Origin: Spirometra erinaceieuropaei
Taxonomy: Eukaryota > Platyhelminthes > Cestoda > Diphyllobothriidea > Diphyllobothriidae
Assembly (NCBI GenBank): GCA_902702965.1
Contig: CACRXP010000018.1
Location: 595,253-659,252, forward strand
Direction: 5' to 3'
DNA: 64,000 nt
In this document: one piece after another, positions 44,547-56,177 of the stretch
Numbering within the stretch: position 1 is the stretch's first letter
Layout of the letters: every line of letters starts with the position of its first letter
Translations under genes and position numbers: made by a program
Notes under the pieces: model-generated
What the model was told of the DNA's origin: nothing
Databases searched by the model: none
The model's input: only the letters and a program-made list of their open reading frames with translations

Positions 44547-45424
44547 AGCACCATGTCCTTGGAAAAGAAGATATGTGAAGCCCTCAGAACTCTAAGAAAC
44601 TCCCAATTATTCTCCCAGGTCGTTCCAAAATTACAAAAGTACCCATCATTCTGTGATGCTTTTTACAGTTATAAAAGTAAAGACTGATTTACGTTCAATT
44701 GAATTTCGCGTGATAATTATGGCAGGGAACTCCCCAGTATTGTAAGGACATGCAGGGTGGCTAAATGCCTTCTCATAGGTTCCGTCAAAGTCAGTCCAAT
44801 GTAATCAAAGTGAATACTGCTCGTGTAGAGGATTTTCAGTGTTTACAAATGCCGTTTAATCTCGCGGTCTGGCCAACTTATAGGTCAGTAGTAGTGCTTC
44901 TGAGGGAGAGTTCACTACGAAATTGTAAACATTTAAAGAGGAACACTACTGTCAGATTTTCAGGGAAACAAGCTACTGGAATTAAAGGAAATTCGCATGT
45001 GGTAACAGAGGGTTCCAAAGCACAATCTAGATTCGGGGTCTTCTAAAATAGGCATACCATGAACAGACTAAACGGACAGACAGGAGGCCAAGGCTCTCAT
45101 TAATGACAGTGAATTTTGCCCACCAGTGCAGAAGTCACAAGCCATGGCAGTAACAGATCGATAAAGGAATGCTCGCGCAAAAGCGTGACTACGGAGAATG
45201 AATAACCTCAATTAAAAACCAATAGACACTCATCTGGCCGCTCTACCTATAATCCGTCAAAGTGTACGCAAAACTGGCGTTCCTTTCATGGCATTCCTAT
45301 CATGGCGTTCCTTTCATGGCAGGAGAATTCAGTATAGTTGACCTGTATGACCCCAAAACAAGACATGAGAATAGGTACGCCCCGCCCAGGTAATAAGGTT
45401 GGACCTGGGTATAGTTCTGGAAAG

Positions 45425-45670
45425 GGCAAAAATGTTTTCGTGTCCTAACCCCAACAGTAACCCTAATGTAAAGCCAAACCGCTGCCCTAAGTATGATTCT
45501 AACCCTACCCTAAACCTTAACTCTGCAGTTAACACTAGCCCCTAAAGAAGACGAAGATTTCCGAATTCCAGGAGGCAGCCCCTATCTTGATTCTATGCTT
45601 AATCATGGCTTACAGTTACCTCTAAATCTAGTCATAGGCGTAATCCTTAAGTTAACCCCAACCTTAAAAT
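45425..45670. repeat. Degenerate CCCTAA/CCCCAA telomere-like tract
   Basis: Interspersed CCTAACCCCAACAG, TAACCCTAATG, TCTAACCCTACCCTAAACC and GTTAACCCCAACC. It resembles an old interstitial telomeric-type repeat or MITE interior. It lies in the LCMT1 intron. Confidence 0.6.
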
Positions 45671-45739
45671 TAGCCCCAACTTAACTGGAACTTGGCTCAA
45701 AGCCACCCGTATTGCAGACGGTTCCTGTTCTTACGTTCT

Positions 45740-46698
45740 GTTTAGATATGCTATCTCATGAAATTTGGACTGAAATTCTGAAATATGTATTCAAATCGAA
45801 AGCACCAATAAAGTAAGGTTATCATATCAATTATCATGTCGCACAATTATTTGATATTCCAGTCACGTCAGGATGCCGACTTTCGAATGACTTTCCTATC
45901 GACCGCTGGCACAGGCTATATTTCATAAAAAATTGCTACTTAAGTAGCATGCATTTTTTTCGTCGACTTCTAATGCCCTTATAAATTCAAAAATATTTTA
46001 AAGAAAACATACACAAAAATGCTCGTTCTTTTAATTAGTGGCCATCAAATTATGACTTCCTTAAATTTCACGATTCGGGGAGTAACTTCCGGCTTTAAAA
46101 AACGTTCTCAATCACCCAATGACCTTGAACCTGACCCACCGTTACACTTGCATTCGAGTCTCCGAACTACAGACTGTATGTTTTTCGTGTAAGGAGAATC
46201 ATAAACTTCTATTTGCTAATGTAAAGAGGAGATATAGGAGTCATAAAATTTTAAAACGGATGTGGAAAATGCTACCCACTTTATAAGCAGCATTAAGAGA
46301 TGCGATGCTTTACGACTGGACATTTTACGGTGTCAAGAATGTCATAATTAGGAACATTTTTAAAACCGACAGATACTCTTTCTTCAAGTGGAAAACAAAG
46401 AAAAAGCAATTGGCTGCCAATAACGTGAAAAATGGGATATTTGCACATTTTTCCATAAATTATACTTGATTTTAAAAGGGCATCAAAAATCTATGGGGAG
46501 AATTCGTACTACTTGATTGCCAGTTTGCAGCGGAATATGCAAACGGCCGATAAGAAGCCCATTCAAAGGCTGGAATCCTGGCGTGACTGGGATACCATTG
46601 ATGGTTAACACGGCAGGCCTAGTCAAGTAGTTTTTTTTTCGAATCGGAAACGCATTTCACAATTTTGGTCAACATTACATGAGATGGAACATCTACCG
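45740..46698. mobile_element. Foldback element, subfamily A, complete
   Basis: Left arm from TTTAGATATGCTATCTCATG; right arm ends CATGAGATGGAACATCTACC, then G and TA. Arms of about 380 bp flank a centre near 46120-46330. The left arm has GCTACTTAAGTAGC. The left TA is lost. It sits in the LCMT1 intron. Confidence 0.75.
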
Positions 46699-46714
46699 TA
46701 AGTTAACCCTACGA

Positions 46715-47970
46715 AGATTCAATCGGACGAAATCATGGTCTATTTTGACGTGATGTCGTTATTCACGCCAAGCCCTCCGAATACGGCGCCCGAAATCTTG
46801 ATCAAGAAACTTTTGAAGGCACAGGACGGGGGCAGAAGCTCGCTTGAAATTGAGCATCTCACGAGGCTGTTCCAATTTTGGCAGGGAGCTTACTTCATTT
46901 TTGTGAGAGAAACTTATTTCCAGAGCAACGGAAACGCGATGAGCTCCCAGAGCTGGCAGCATAAATTGCCCAGTGAGAGTTAGAAAAGACTGCTTTCGCT
47001 AATCAGGAGCCGACTTTCTAGCGCAATCACGCTGGCAATACGTTTGTTTTCGTCCGGGAGAGCATTCTGTAGAATTTCATAAAGTGCAGCTACCCCTCCT
47101 TGATTTTTTCATCAGACGAAGTCCCGACGGCAAAAATGAGACAGTGGTTTACAGAAGGGCAACGAACACCATGCGGTCCCTCAGTTTTTACAGCAATCGT
47201 CGGGGGGCTCACAGACGAAGCATGTGTGAGGACGCTCTTCAACCCCGGAGAAAAATTCCGCGAGGTCCGATACTTCCTCGACCAAGCTATTTAGAGTGGC
47301 TATCCGAAGGCGATTATAAGCCTAATGCCTATGTGTTCGCCGTCGGAGGACGCCACCGGAAACAACACCGAGGATATGGCATGCTCTGCCGTACACTAGA
47401 GATATTTCAGAGGCGACCGAACGCATTGTTACGGGACTAGGTGTTGGCATTGCACATCAGCCCTAATCTACCATGCTCAGCAGGATCATTAAAAGTACAG
47501 ACTAAACCTCACGGATCAGGATTTGTACCCATGTCTAAAATGTCCTTCTAATTACACAGGTCAGACTAAACGCATGTCCGGATCGCGCATACACTAACAT
47601 GAGCTGGCTGTGCAACGGGGTGAAGAACTATCACAAGAGGATGACAAAACCTTCGAAACAGGTCAGGAGTTCAAATTTGCCACCGCCAAGATTATTCCCC
47701 ACGCCAAAAACAAGACAAACCGAAAATTGATCGGGGCCTGGGCCTCCGACGAGCACACTAGAACTCAATCGGTGTATCCATCTGACGCCGGCATACAGAG
47801 CTCTGCGCAGTCACCTCCAGACCCGCGCCACGGACCACTGATTGGCTGATGACCCGACCTGACCTGATGATGCCGTTATCCCTGCCAATGAACTCCTGCA
47901 CGAGTTCCAAGGTTCAGAAAAGCAAACAAATGGTCCCGATGCTTGACCCGTCTTCGTCTCCTTCACCGTC
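46715..47970 (+). mobile_element. Penelope-like element, third lineage, broken
   Basis: The frame near 46722-46983 reads DEIMVYFDVMSLFTPSPP (RT motif A). Shifted frames then give LPLLDFFIRRSPDGK, GSQTKHV, YTRDISEATERIVTGLGVGIAH and, near 47510-47600, YPCLKCPSNYTGQTKR (GIY-YIG region) with HELAVQRGEEL. The catalytic YVDD block is missing between 46990 and 47090. The order of RT, linker and GIY-YIG is that of a PLE. It lies inside the LCMT1 second intron in antisense to the gene. Confidence 0.75.
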
Positions 47971-47979
47971 CATGCTCAC

Positions 47980-48530
47980 ACCAAACTCGAGGTCTATAGA
48001 GGGACAAATAACCCACAGTTAAGTCTACAGTTCACATGGGATAATGGAAAAATAAATCCTGGCTCGGAGGGGGGGGGGGGGTTGAAGGGACGCGAACTAG
48101 ATCGTTCTGCAGTCCTGCCGATGAGCGGCATGCATGTCATATCATGTTCATATAACGGAGTACTGATTGTACCGAAATGAGCCACGTGTTGGCATTCAGT
48201 GGTAGATGGAAGACAGCGATGATACCTGTGATGATATGTATCAAACCTAGCTGAGAGTTGCGAAAGACCCCCACTTTCGGCGGGTGTCCACTAAGAGAGG
48301 ATCTTTAACGTTTCTGAACGGGGGTTCGCGTCTGAGTGGCGCAAGTGAAGTAATGCCCCTGAGGCGTAAAGAGGCTGTCCGGTCTTGAATCCCCATCCAG
48401 TATGACCATCAGATCCCATAACCCGATAATCGAAATGAGAGTGCTGACCACATGTCAAGAATTGAGGTCCCAAGAAATCCCCCAAGGACCGATACGTCTG
48501 GGGTTTCGATCTCTAATCAGACGGGAAAAT
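47980..48530. other. No gene; poly-G run
   Basis: A guanine run at about 48069-48081 and short unsupported ORFs within the LCMT1 intron. Confidence 0.45.
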
Positions 48531-48539
48531 GACGCTTAC

Positions 48540-49457
48540 GATGGACTAATTACGTAGGGTTGTAATATTGATTAGCATGCAGCATAATCCTTTAGTATTT
48601 CGGACTCGCTTTTGAATGCACTCTTTTTTGGCCTCTTGCAGAAACCACACTCGGTGAAAAATGACCATTTAAGTGGCATGCATTTTTCCTATTGATGTTC
48701 GGTGGTCTTATAAAGTCAAATACACTTTATAGAAAGCAGGCACAAAAATATGCTTTCTTTTACTAGTTCGGTAGGAAATCACATTGTCTTCACATTTTAT
48801 ACCCGAAGAAAGTGTATATTAAGGTTTTAAAAATATTCCCAATTCCTGAATATTTTTGAGCCTGATCTGCCATTGCATCAGTGTTCAGCGATTTCAGCCA
48901 GCAAGGTGCATGCTTTCCGCGTATTGAAAATCATACATTCCCCTATGCCTTTACGAAGATACTATATAGAGTTCATAAAATTTCGCAATGGATCCGGACT
49001 GTGTTGTACATTTCATGAGGAGCACTGGTAAACAAACATGTGCGGTCCTGTATGCATGGACATCGCACGGTCTTAAAAATCTCATAATTAGAAACTTTTA
49101 AAAACTTAAATATACACTTTCTTCGGGTATGAAATATGAAGAAAACGTGATTTCCTATCAAAGGAGTGAAGGAAAGCATGCGTTTGTGCATGTTTTTTAT
49201 AAAATGTATTTGAGCTTACAAAGCCATCAAAAATGAATAGGAAAAATGCAGGCTACTTAAGTAGCCATTTTTTACCCAGTGTGGTTTCTACAGGTTAAAA
49301 AGGAGTGCATCCAAACGCTGAGATCCTGATGAGTCCGAATTGCTATAGGGTCATGCTGCATGCTAATCAATATTACAACCCCACCTAAGTAATCCATCCC
49401 AATCGAAAACGCATTTCAGAATTTCGGCAAACATTTCATGAGATCGACCACGCACTG
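48540..49457. mobile_element. Foldback element, subfamily B, nearly complete
   Basis: Left arm (truncated at its outer end) from TTACGTAGGGTTGTAATATT; right arm ends CATGAGATCGACCACGCACTG. GCTACTTAAGTAGC is exact in the right arm. The centre is about 48840-49070. It lies inside the LCMT1 intron, 255 bp downstream of the second exon. Confidence 0.8.
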
Positions 49458-49711
49458 CAAGTTTAGACAGGGGTGAACAAGAAGGCATTTTAGAAAGGAA
49501 TGATTCGAAAATGCACTCAGAAAAAAACATGTCCTCGCGCTAAAACCGCAATTTAGGGCGGACGTCTTAGTCAGTGACAGCACAGTTCTAAGGATCCAGT
49601 TGTCAGATTATTTTGGCTCAGAAAGTTAAAGTTCAAAGGAACAGAAGGAAACTCTGGCCATTATAAATTAGACAAAATCACCTGGAAATAGCTCGCTCCA
49701 AAGTTGTTTAC

Positions 49712-49862
49712 ATCTCCTCAAGGTAACAATCTTCTTCTTTACATTGCCCGGCAGATCGACTTCAACAAAGGCTTTCGGGTGGACTCCAGCACTCTTTAAA
49801 CGGAAGTAAAGAGTATCGGAGCCAGCGCCTAAGTTCACAACCTGGCAGTCACCATTAAAGTC
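49712..49862 (-). CDS. LCMT1: Leucine carboxyl methyltransferase 1, second coding exon
   Basis: 151 nt, preceded by TTTATAG and followed by GTAAAC. It encodes DFNGDCQVVNLGAGSDTLYF and the stretch VEVDLPGNVKKKIVTLRR. The VVNLGAGSDTLYFRL segment is the S-adenosylmethionine-binding loop (human: IVNLGAGMDTTFWRL), and VEVD is the acidic end of the next strand. The donor leaves one base (phase 1). An alternative donor 42 bp downstream (CCAG|GTGATT) would add 14 residues and shift phase, so I prefer GAT|GTAAAC. Confidence 0.9.
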
Positions 49863-49901
49863 CTATAAAGACACAGTGTAAGTGGATGCAGGAGAGTCAA
49901 C
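49863..49901 (-). other. LCMT1: 39-nt intron of LCMT1
   Basis: Starts GTTGAC and ends TTTATAG, phase 0, between AYP and DFN. Very short introns near the 5' end of genes are common in flatworms. Confidence 0.85.
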
Positions 49902-50099
49902 AGGGTATGCCTGAATGAACCGCCTTGTCATTGCTTCAAAGGTCTGCACGCGGACAAAGTAGCCACGGCTTATTTCAGGGGTAGCTGCCGAAGGCATGGG
50001 GCAGAAATACTTCATGTAGGGATCAATCCAGTAGCCCCTTCGGATGGAATGTGCCTTGCTTGCAGTTGCTTCATCATTTGTACACTGAATTTGATCCAT
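49902..50099 (-). CDS. LCMT1: Leucine carboxyl methyltransferase 1, first coding exon
   Basis: LCMT1 transfers a methyl group from S-adenosylmethionine to the C-terminal leucine carboxylate of the PP2A catalytic subunit, which controls PP2A holoenzyme assembly in cytosol and nucleus. This exon encodes 66 residues: MDQIQCTNDEATASK, IRRGYWIDPYMKYF, APEISRGYF-like TPEISRGYFVRV, and FIQAYP. GYW-DPY and the RGYF arginine are family hallmarks at the cofactor pocket. The ATG at 50099 is chosen because the upstream frame has a TAG and because yeast PPM1 starts in the same way. With the next exons about 210 of an expected ~330 residues are covered. The recognition is strong. Confidence 0.92.
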
Positions 50100-50133
50100 T
50101 GAAGCATTCAGAAGCACACAGCGTGTCTAGATA

Positions 50134-50152
50134 CTGCAGGAGAAAAAGAAAC
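50134..50152 (-). promoter_or_regulatory. LCMT1: 3' splice site upstream of the LCMT1 start codon
   Basis: TTTCTTTTTCTCCTGCAG ends at 50134, 34 nt before the ATG. It may accept a 5'-UTR exon or a trans-spliced leader, which flatworms use. No matching donor was identified upstream. Confidence 0.55.
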
Positions 50153-50650
50153 ACTGAGAGTCACATTCTCGCTGCTGCATATCAGAGCAACTTTTTGAAA
50201 GCTCGGAGAAAATAACCACTTCGCAGCTAGGGCATGGACAGACTTGAAGCCTGGGCTCAACTCCAGATTAAGAAAACGATTTCAGACCAAAAAGTTCGTT
50301 GCCTCCTTAAGTCGACTAAACAGCAAAAAACATTGTTTAGCCTGGAGGTGTCAAAAGGGAGGGTGCTTCTGTTAGTCTACCTTGCAAATTCAATCGCAGG
50401 AAACCTGAAAAAGTCACCAAGACGCAACTATGAAACCGTCATGAGGATTAGACATGTCCTAGCTACTATGACAATGGCGGCGGACAGTACGATGTCATAG
50501 ATAAAAAGCACAAAGGCAACCTCATTTTGGAGATGGATTATTGGTCCTTTAAACGTCTGACTTCAACGGAAGGACAGCTGCGATTCTTGTAGGCGCTTAC
50601 TGTTATGTTCCGGCCGTAACGTAGTGGCCAGTCACGCCCAACCCTGACGT

Positions 50651-50725
50651 GAGGAACGCCTGGGGCTTGATCCCGTGACCTGTTGGATAGAAGTCCAACG
50701 CCTCTAACCACTGAGCCAGGGGCTC
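50651..50725 (-). repeat. tRNA-Arg(UCU)-like SINE head or tRNA pseudogene
   Basis: On the minus strand: GAGCCCC, A box TGGCTCAGTGGTTAGAGG (50718-50701), anticodon arm GTTGGA-CTTCTA-TCCAAC with TCT, and B-box-like GGGATCAAGCCC (50674-50663). Total length is 75 nt. The T-arm and acceptor stem no longer pair well, so it is not a working tRNA. Flanking sequence near 50760-50815 recurs near 5550-5600, so it may belong to a dispersed SINE. Confidence 0.55.
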
Positions 50726-50829
50726 GCCGTCCTGTCGGCTGCGATCAGGGATATACATTGGTAGAGGGACGCTCAATAATGATTTTTTTACGGAACTCAC
50801 TCGTCCCGTTGTGCATACTCGACCATTCA

Positions 50830-51480
50830 CTCCACATCAGTTGTGTCATTGAAATGGCTGTTTTTTCGAACGGTAGAGTGGTCTGAAATCAGCGAAGTGC
50901 ATACTAGACCATTTACTCCACATCGGAAGTATATGAGATGTCCATTTGGCAAAATAACCCTTGTTGGATCTGCAGCGCCGCGATGAATTCTGAGAATCCT
51001 ACGGACTACCCCTTGGTACTAAACTCTTATTGGTGACTCCAGTAAACCGTGCTGTTTACGGCGGCCACAACCCGGTGATAACTTTGACGAGGTGGCTAGA
51101 ACATATGAGGATATTCAGAGTCTCTCACGCAGTAAAATGTGGTCTGGGTGATCACGTTGTCCGATGTGAGCATAAAAGAACTAAGTGGTGGCAGCCTCGT
51201 AGCAGTGTCCATATAAAAGGCTCCAATGCCCAAATATGAGAACACCATCCTGCGGTGCGCAAAAGAATTCGTCTTTCGTTACTGCAGCAGGGATGGTCTG
51301 TCTGAGAAGGAACCGGCTTACTCCTATCGGTTATTCTATTTCAACGACCACCCAATTAGACCAGGAAAAATTACACAGGACGAAGACAGTCAGAAGGGTC
51401 TAGTTCTGATTCAAAAACTGCGCCTCGAACCGCATGGCTAACAAACTGATCTTTCAACTGTGTCGCCCAAAGCCAGACGA
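50830..51480. other. No supported gene
   Basis: Short ORFs only (for example 51226-51441) without recognised motifs. The ORF at 50234-50500, upstream of LCMT1, is likewise unassigned. Confidence 0.4.
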
Positions 51481-52850
51481 TTCCGCCTCTAAGAAACATC
51501 AGGTGCGACGCTTTTATCGCATCTCATACACCGATTGATTATGTGCGTATGTTGGCGTTCGCGCATTCGTGTGCCAAGCCACTTGCTAGTTCCAACAACA
51601 TACCTTGCATAACAATTTTGACATGGTATGCTGTAAACCACTGCTGATTGTTCTGTCACTAGTGGCGGGGCTGTCAGCCTCATGCTTTGCTGTCTGATTG
51701 TTGATTCCGATTTATGAGCCGCGCCGAACCCGAAAGGTTTCAGGATTCTTGCCTTCGCATCCAACACGCTCTTCACATAGGAAATCGACAGCCAGAACTT
51801 CGGTTTTTCCTCGTTCAACGCTCAGAGTGAGGGTTCTTGAGACATTTGCGTATGAAAGATTTCGGATAACCGTCAGCTTCAGATTGGGCATGCTAGCACT
51901 TCATCAACCTCCCTCCACCTCCGATTGTCGTCGCTACGCCGTGTTTGAAAGTGCTGAAATAGGGTTATGATATAGGTGCACTTGTGACCAACAGGGTGAT
52001 TGTCTCTGAAATGAAGAATGAACTTAGCGATAGTTGCCTTGCATTAAACCATTGTCCTTATCTTCCCGTCTGTCAGTTTGGTAAATTGTACGTCAAGGAA
52101 GGGCAACTAATTGTTGACTTCTTCCATGGTCAACTGGATGTTGGGAAGGACTGAATCCAAAAGCTCCTAGAAACTCAGCACGACGAATGTGTCGTCATCG
52201 TATTTGACCTACAACTTCGAGAGTGCGAGCTAGAGGCCAACCGTTAAAGCCTGTGCAAAACCGCTTCGGCGAATAGTCCAGACAGAGGTGAACCCGTCGA
52301 TGTCCCTTCTTTTGCTCGTAGACCTGGCTATTGAATGTGGTGAAATTCTTAATACACACTTCCAGGAGCTCGATGATAGGAACTCGCTCTAGCTGTCGGT
52401 CGGTCTCAGTATATTCTTCTCGATGGCGGTTAACAATGTTGATAGTCCGGGCGGGAAGGATAGAGAAGAATAACGAGATTATGTCAAATGACACCATAAC
52501 CTCGTGTGCCCCCACTTGTAGATGTTGGACACGTTGGACAGGCGTAAAATGTTCTGCAGTAGGCCTCACCGTCCACTCCGAGTCTTTAAACAGAGAGAGC
52601 CCAGTCGCTCGTAAAGCCACTTCGACAAACCAAAGGTTGCGATTTCACGCAAGAAAACGATGAGGAGTAAAAACACTCCAGGCTTGTGTGGCTTCAGTAG
52701 GCCGTAGAAGCATGCCATCGTGGTACCAGTGGCTTTCGCGTCCAGTGCTTTATTTCTTTTGAGGGCTTTCGTCTTCCCCAACCTTTCTATAGTCTCATTT
52801 GTACCGTTCACAAACCCTATGAACTCGACGGCAGCCGAAAACGCATAATA
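51480..52850 (-). mobile_element. Penelope-like element, fourth lineage, RT plus GIY-YIG, broken
   Basis: Reading down the minus strand: GTTMACFYGLLKPHKPG (52811-52566), a second frame with VMVSFDIISLFFSI (RT motif A) and NFTTFNSQVYEQKKG, then in a third frame KYDDDTFVVL (catalytic motif C, near 52200) and LPFLDVQFTKL. After a gap, EEKPKFWLSISYVKSVLDA and VVYSIPCQNCYARYVVGTSK, the GIY-YIG region, lie at 51818-51489. Motif order is complete; at least three frameshifts and several stops inactivate it. The first residue of the YxDD box context is unusual (YDDD rather than YVDD). Confidence 0.8.
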
Positions 52851-52859
52851 CTTTTGTTA

Positions 52860-54280
52860 ATCAAGAGGTTTTCCAGCCTCACCAGCATTCGGTCTTAACC
52901 ATGACGACTGTCAAGCGCAGGGTGACAATACTCTTTCATTTTCCGTATCAAAAGAAGTTCCCGAGCCCCTGTTTTGGAAATCCTAATCTGGGGTTTGCGC
53001 TGGAGAGGAAAGATGACACCTGTTGCGGCATGGCGTGTTTCCACTCCTATTCTGTCTCACAATTCTGGAGAACCGGTTCAAAAGATGCAATAGAGTCTTG
53101 CGATCAAACATCCCTCGTACTGAATTTGGCATCATGGGGCAGAACTACTGGCTGTAGTTACATGAGACGATGGAAGGACAGGTTGTGAGTCAGAGCCCTA
53201 TTGGAGGAAGACCGTTTTGGCAGACGCATTTTTAGACTCCTCTGACAGTTGATCATCGCGTAATTTGTAGTGATACTGTGCCGTGTTCACAGTTGCAACC
53301 TCCAAGGCTCCCAGCTCGTGCGTCGTTACGGCCGACCGGCAACCTAGCAAGCGCTGCACTATCATTCGCGGTACTTTTGAATACAAAAATGGCAGTCTAA
53401 TATCGGCGAAAGTCTGCCATCTGCGTGTTGAGTGGATGACTTCTCGCCCACTGCATAAATGCGAGAAGTGGTGCCGACAAAAACTAGGTAAGGTCGGACC
53501 GCCATTTCTGATCTGCTAGCCGTCATCTGTCAGTCCTAGCCCACCTCGGATTTGGACAGCTTAGTTTGAACACGGACCCTTTGGTCATCGAGCATTAATT
53601 TCGACACTACCATCGGGCCACGGACCCATTGTACTGTCGGTTACGACCAGCAATCTTCAATATTGTGGGAAAGACGTTTAACGGTCAGGTCATTGGGTAT
53701 GCTCGACCGAATGCGTCTTGGATCTCAAACGCAGGCAGTAGCACTGTGGTGGGAAATGCAGGAAGGGATAACGACAGAGATAAGAAGGGGTGACAATATA
53801 CATAAACGCAAGGGAAAGTTTTGGATCAGTCCAATGACAGTTTCAGTACCGTTCACGGTGCAGGTAACATCGCCCCTACTGAGAACAAATCGTCAGATTC
53901 CTGAATTTATAAATGTCGCACTTTTTGATTTGCACTGATTTGGGTTAGACAAACCTATTTTCGTACTAGCTCCGACAAACAGACAATACTTTTAGTGCTT
54001 TTACACCTGTACGAGTTGAATCCCCAAGTGCTATTCAAAAATCTACTTGGTTCGTAATTATGCCTGCTTCTGATTAAGGCGATAGGCAGCGACCGGATGG
54101 TAGAAGCACCACTTTGGCGGACAAGAAGTCGCTAAACACTGAAATGCTCGTCTCGATGCCTATCCGCGTAAGCCTCATATTTTGGACATCCTGAAGTAAA
54201 TGCATCCTGAAAGCTTTGCTTACAAGGGATGGACCGCGCTCTCATCCTTATATGTAACCTTTCGACCGTTGTTCCCGATG
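52860..54280. other. No supported gene; fragment resembling the 5.7-kb hairpin loop
   Basis: CCATTTCTGATCTGCTAGCC near 53502-53521 matches the loop of the 5666-5825 hairpin repeat. Other ORFs are unrecognised. Confidence 0.4.
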
Positions 54281-54560
54281 ATGTCCACGGTGTGCTCCAC
54301 AGCAAGGTGAGGGCAGACACGGCTACTTTTCTGTGAATTAGTTAAGTGATAAAAGACTTTCACAGCATCTACCGCACTCGCTCCTTCTCCCCCACCTGAG
54401 CTCGGCGTCGACAGTCAAGAAAACCGAAGGCAGGAGGATCCAGATGGCTGCAGGGCCGGACTCGCACCTGGGCGTACCGCTACACCCCCTGGTCCACGAC
54501 AAACACTTGACCAGGATGTCAACCAACAACAAAAAACAGGTCAGGAAGAGAAGGATCACA
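54280..54560. repeat. Dispersed repeat family D, copy 4
   Basis: GATGTCCACGGTGTGCTCCA, AGCATCTACCGCACTCGCTC, CCACCTGAGCTC and CACCCCCTGGTCCACGAC in family order. Confidence 0.6.
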
Positions 54561-54893
54561 CACGTTACTGGGCAACCATGCACACGACCTGCATGCCCAG
54601 CGGCAACGCAAGCGCATTGACCGGCAGGGAACCTGGTGACAGAGAGCTGTCAGGGCAAACCAAACCGTGAGGTCCATGCTTTGCCGAATCATGGCATAAC
54701 AGACGTAAACAATCCCTAAAGCCCTTCGTTCATATAACTCGGGATACGACAACTAAGCATAGATCGGTGGTCGCAGGGCACTAATCTACAAAGTGAAGAG
54801 GCCACAACGCATTTGCTCTCAACACTCTAAGGATATGCTGGGAAGACGCTAGCTATCCAATAATTAGTTGCGAACACAATGCCTAAACAAGAG

Positions 54894-54919
54894 GAAATTC
54901 GAGAATACTCTCGAATTTC
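54894..54919. repeat. Perfect short hairpin
   Basis: GAAATTCGAGA, ATAC, TCTCGAATTTC: 11-bp perfect arms and a 4-nt loop. No neighbouring gene gives it a role. Confidence 0.85.
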
Positions 54920-54929
54920 TGATATTTTA

Positions 54930-56170
54930 AGATATCTTGAAATACAACCAACACGGTGATTGAAGAATTCGCTGAGGATGACTAGTAATTACTACTCATC
55001 CAGTTAACTACTAGTGATCATATACACCTCCGCCACAAGAAGAGGCATATATGCTAAATGGGGCCAAAAACGCACAAATAAATGGACGGCAAGCAGTGGA
55101 CAAAAAGTTGGACCTCACCGTGGCCAAATAGGCTAAAATTATCAGCCGGCGCGAAGTGAGATATTGCAACAGTCCTATACACCACTCCCTTGTCATTTTA
55201 ATGAACGATTAAGGATTAATTGCTTTGTGCGGACATTGCTCCCAACGAACGTACATACCCAATCTTTGGCTGTGCTGACCTGTCTTATCATGCTGATTCA
55301 CACTTTTGGGTCACCCTCTGCGTAGACTTGTACATAATTCTCATATTTTCTATCTCACCCTTATTAACCTCAAGTTAGATTAGAATGATCGAGTTTGCCT
55401 GCCGCCATGCCAAGCCCTTTAGTATCAAACCCTGAACATAGCAATTATTTTTGCTAAGAGTAGACGATTTTCTGTCAAATAAATTGGTCGAATAATTTCA
55501 TCAATTCCTCCATCGCTGTATACTACAATGGCAGTTGTCAGTGCACCTACAAGTCCATTGACCGGTGTCTCTCCTCGTTGCCCAGAAAATAACTAGCACA
55601 CTCCACTCTATCGAAGCTTATAACGTTTAATCACTTAGCGGGTTCTGGATCTTAAGGAGCTACGCAGAATTGGTGTGAATTCCTTTAGCACCTGTGCAAA
55701 CAGTGCACTTGTGCTAAGGGCCGAAAGCCTCCTATCTGACCCTGACAAGAACACAAGATAGTGATCTTAGGGAAAGACTGGAGGTTACTCAGAGGGGATG
55801 GAAGGGCTTATTTGAGTTCAGACGATGTAGGGAACGCAGAAGGTCCTTTGAGGAGGACTGGTTAACCTACAGACGGTCCATGGTTGGTCCGGCTTGCGAG
55901 AACGTTAAGGCGTCTAGGAGCCGATCTTTGGCCGATGGTGCTCGCGCATCAGGTGTTCTTCGTATTTTCGGGGCCCGCAGGTGATTCGGTAGGTTTATGA
56001 ATATACCGAATGGCCAGAACAAGCATGAGGATGACAGATAAGATAATGCAGAGGATTAGCCTCTAGGGTGATGGAGGTCGCAATTTGCCATATATGGCAG
56101 TTTTGTAATGGCCAATGGGACTAATGTAGGAAGATGTCTATTGCGGCGCCATGGTTCTAGGGGAAACCGG
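54930..56170. other. No supported gene
   Basis: No domain or repeat recognised; stops are frequent in all frames. Confidence 0.4.
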
Positions 56171-56177
56171 CAACGCG

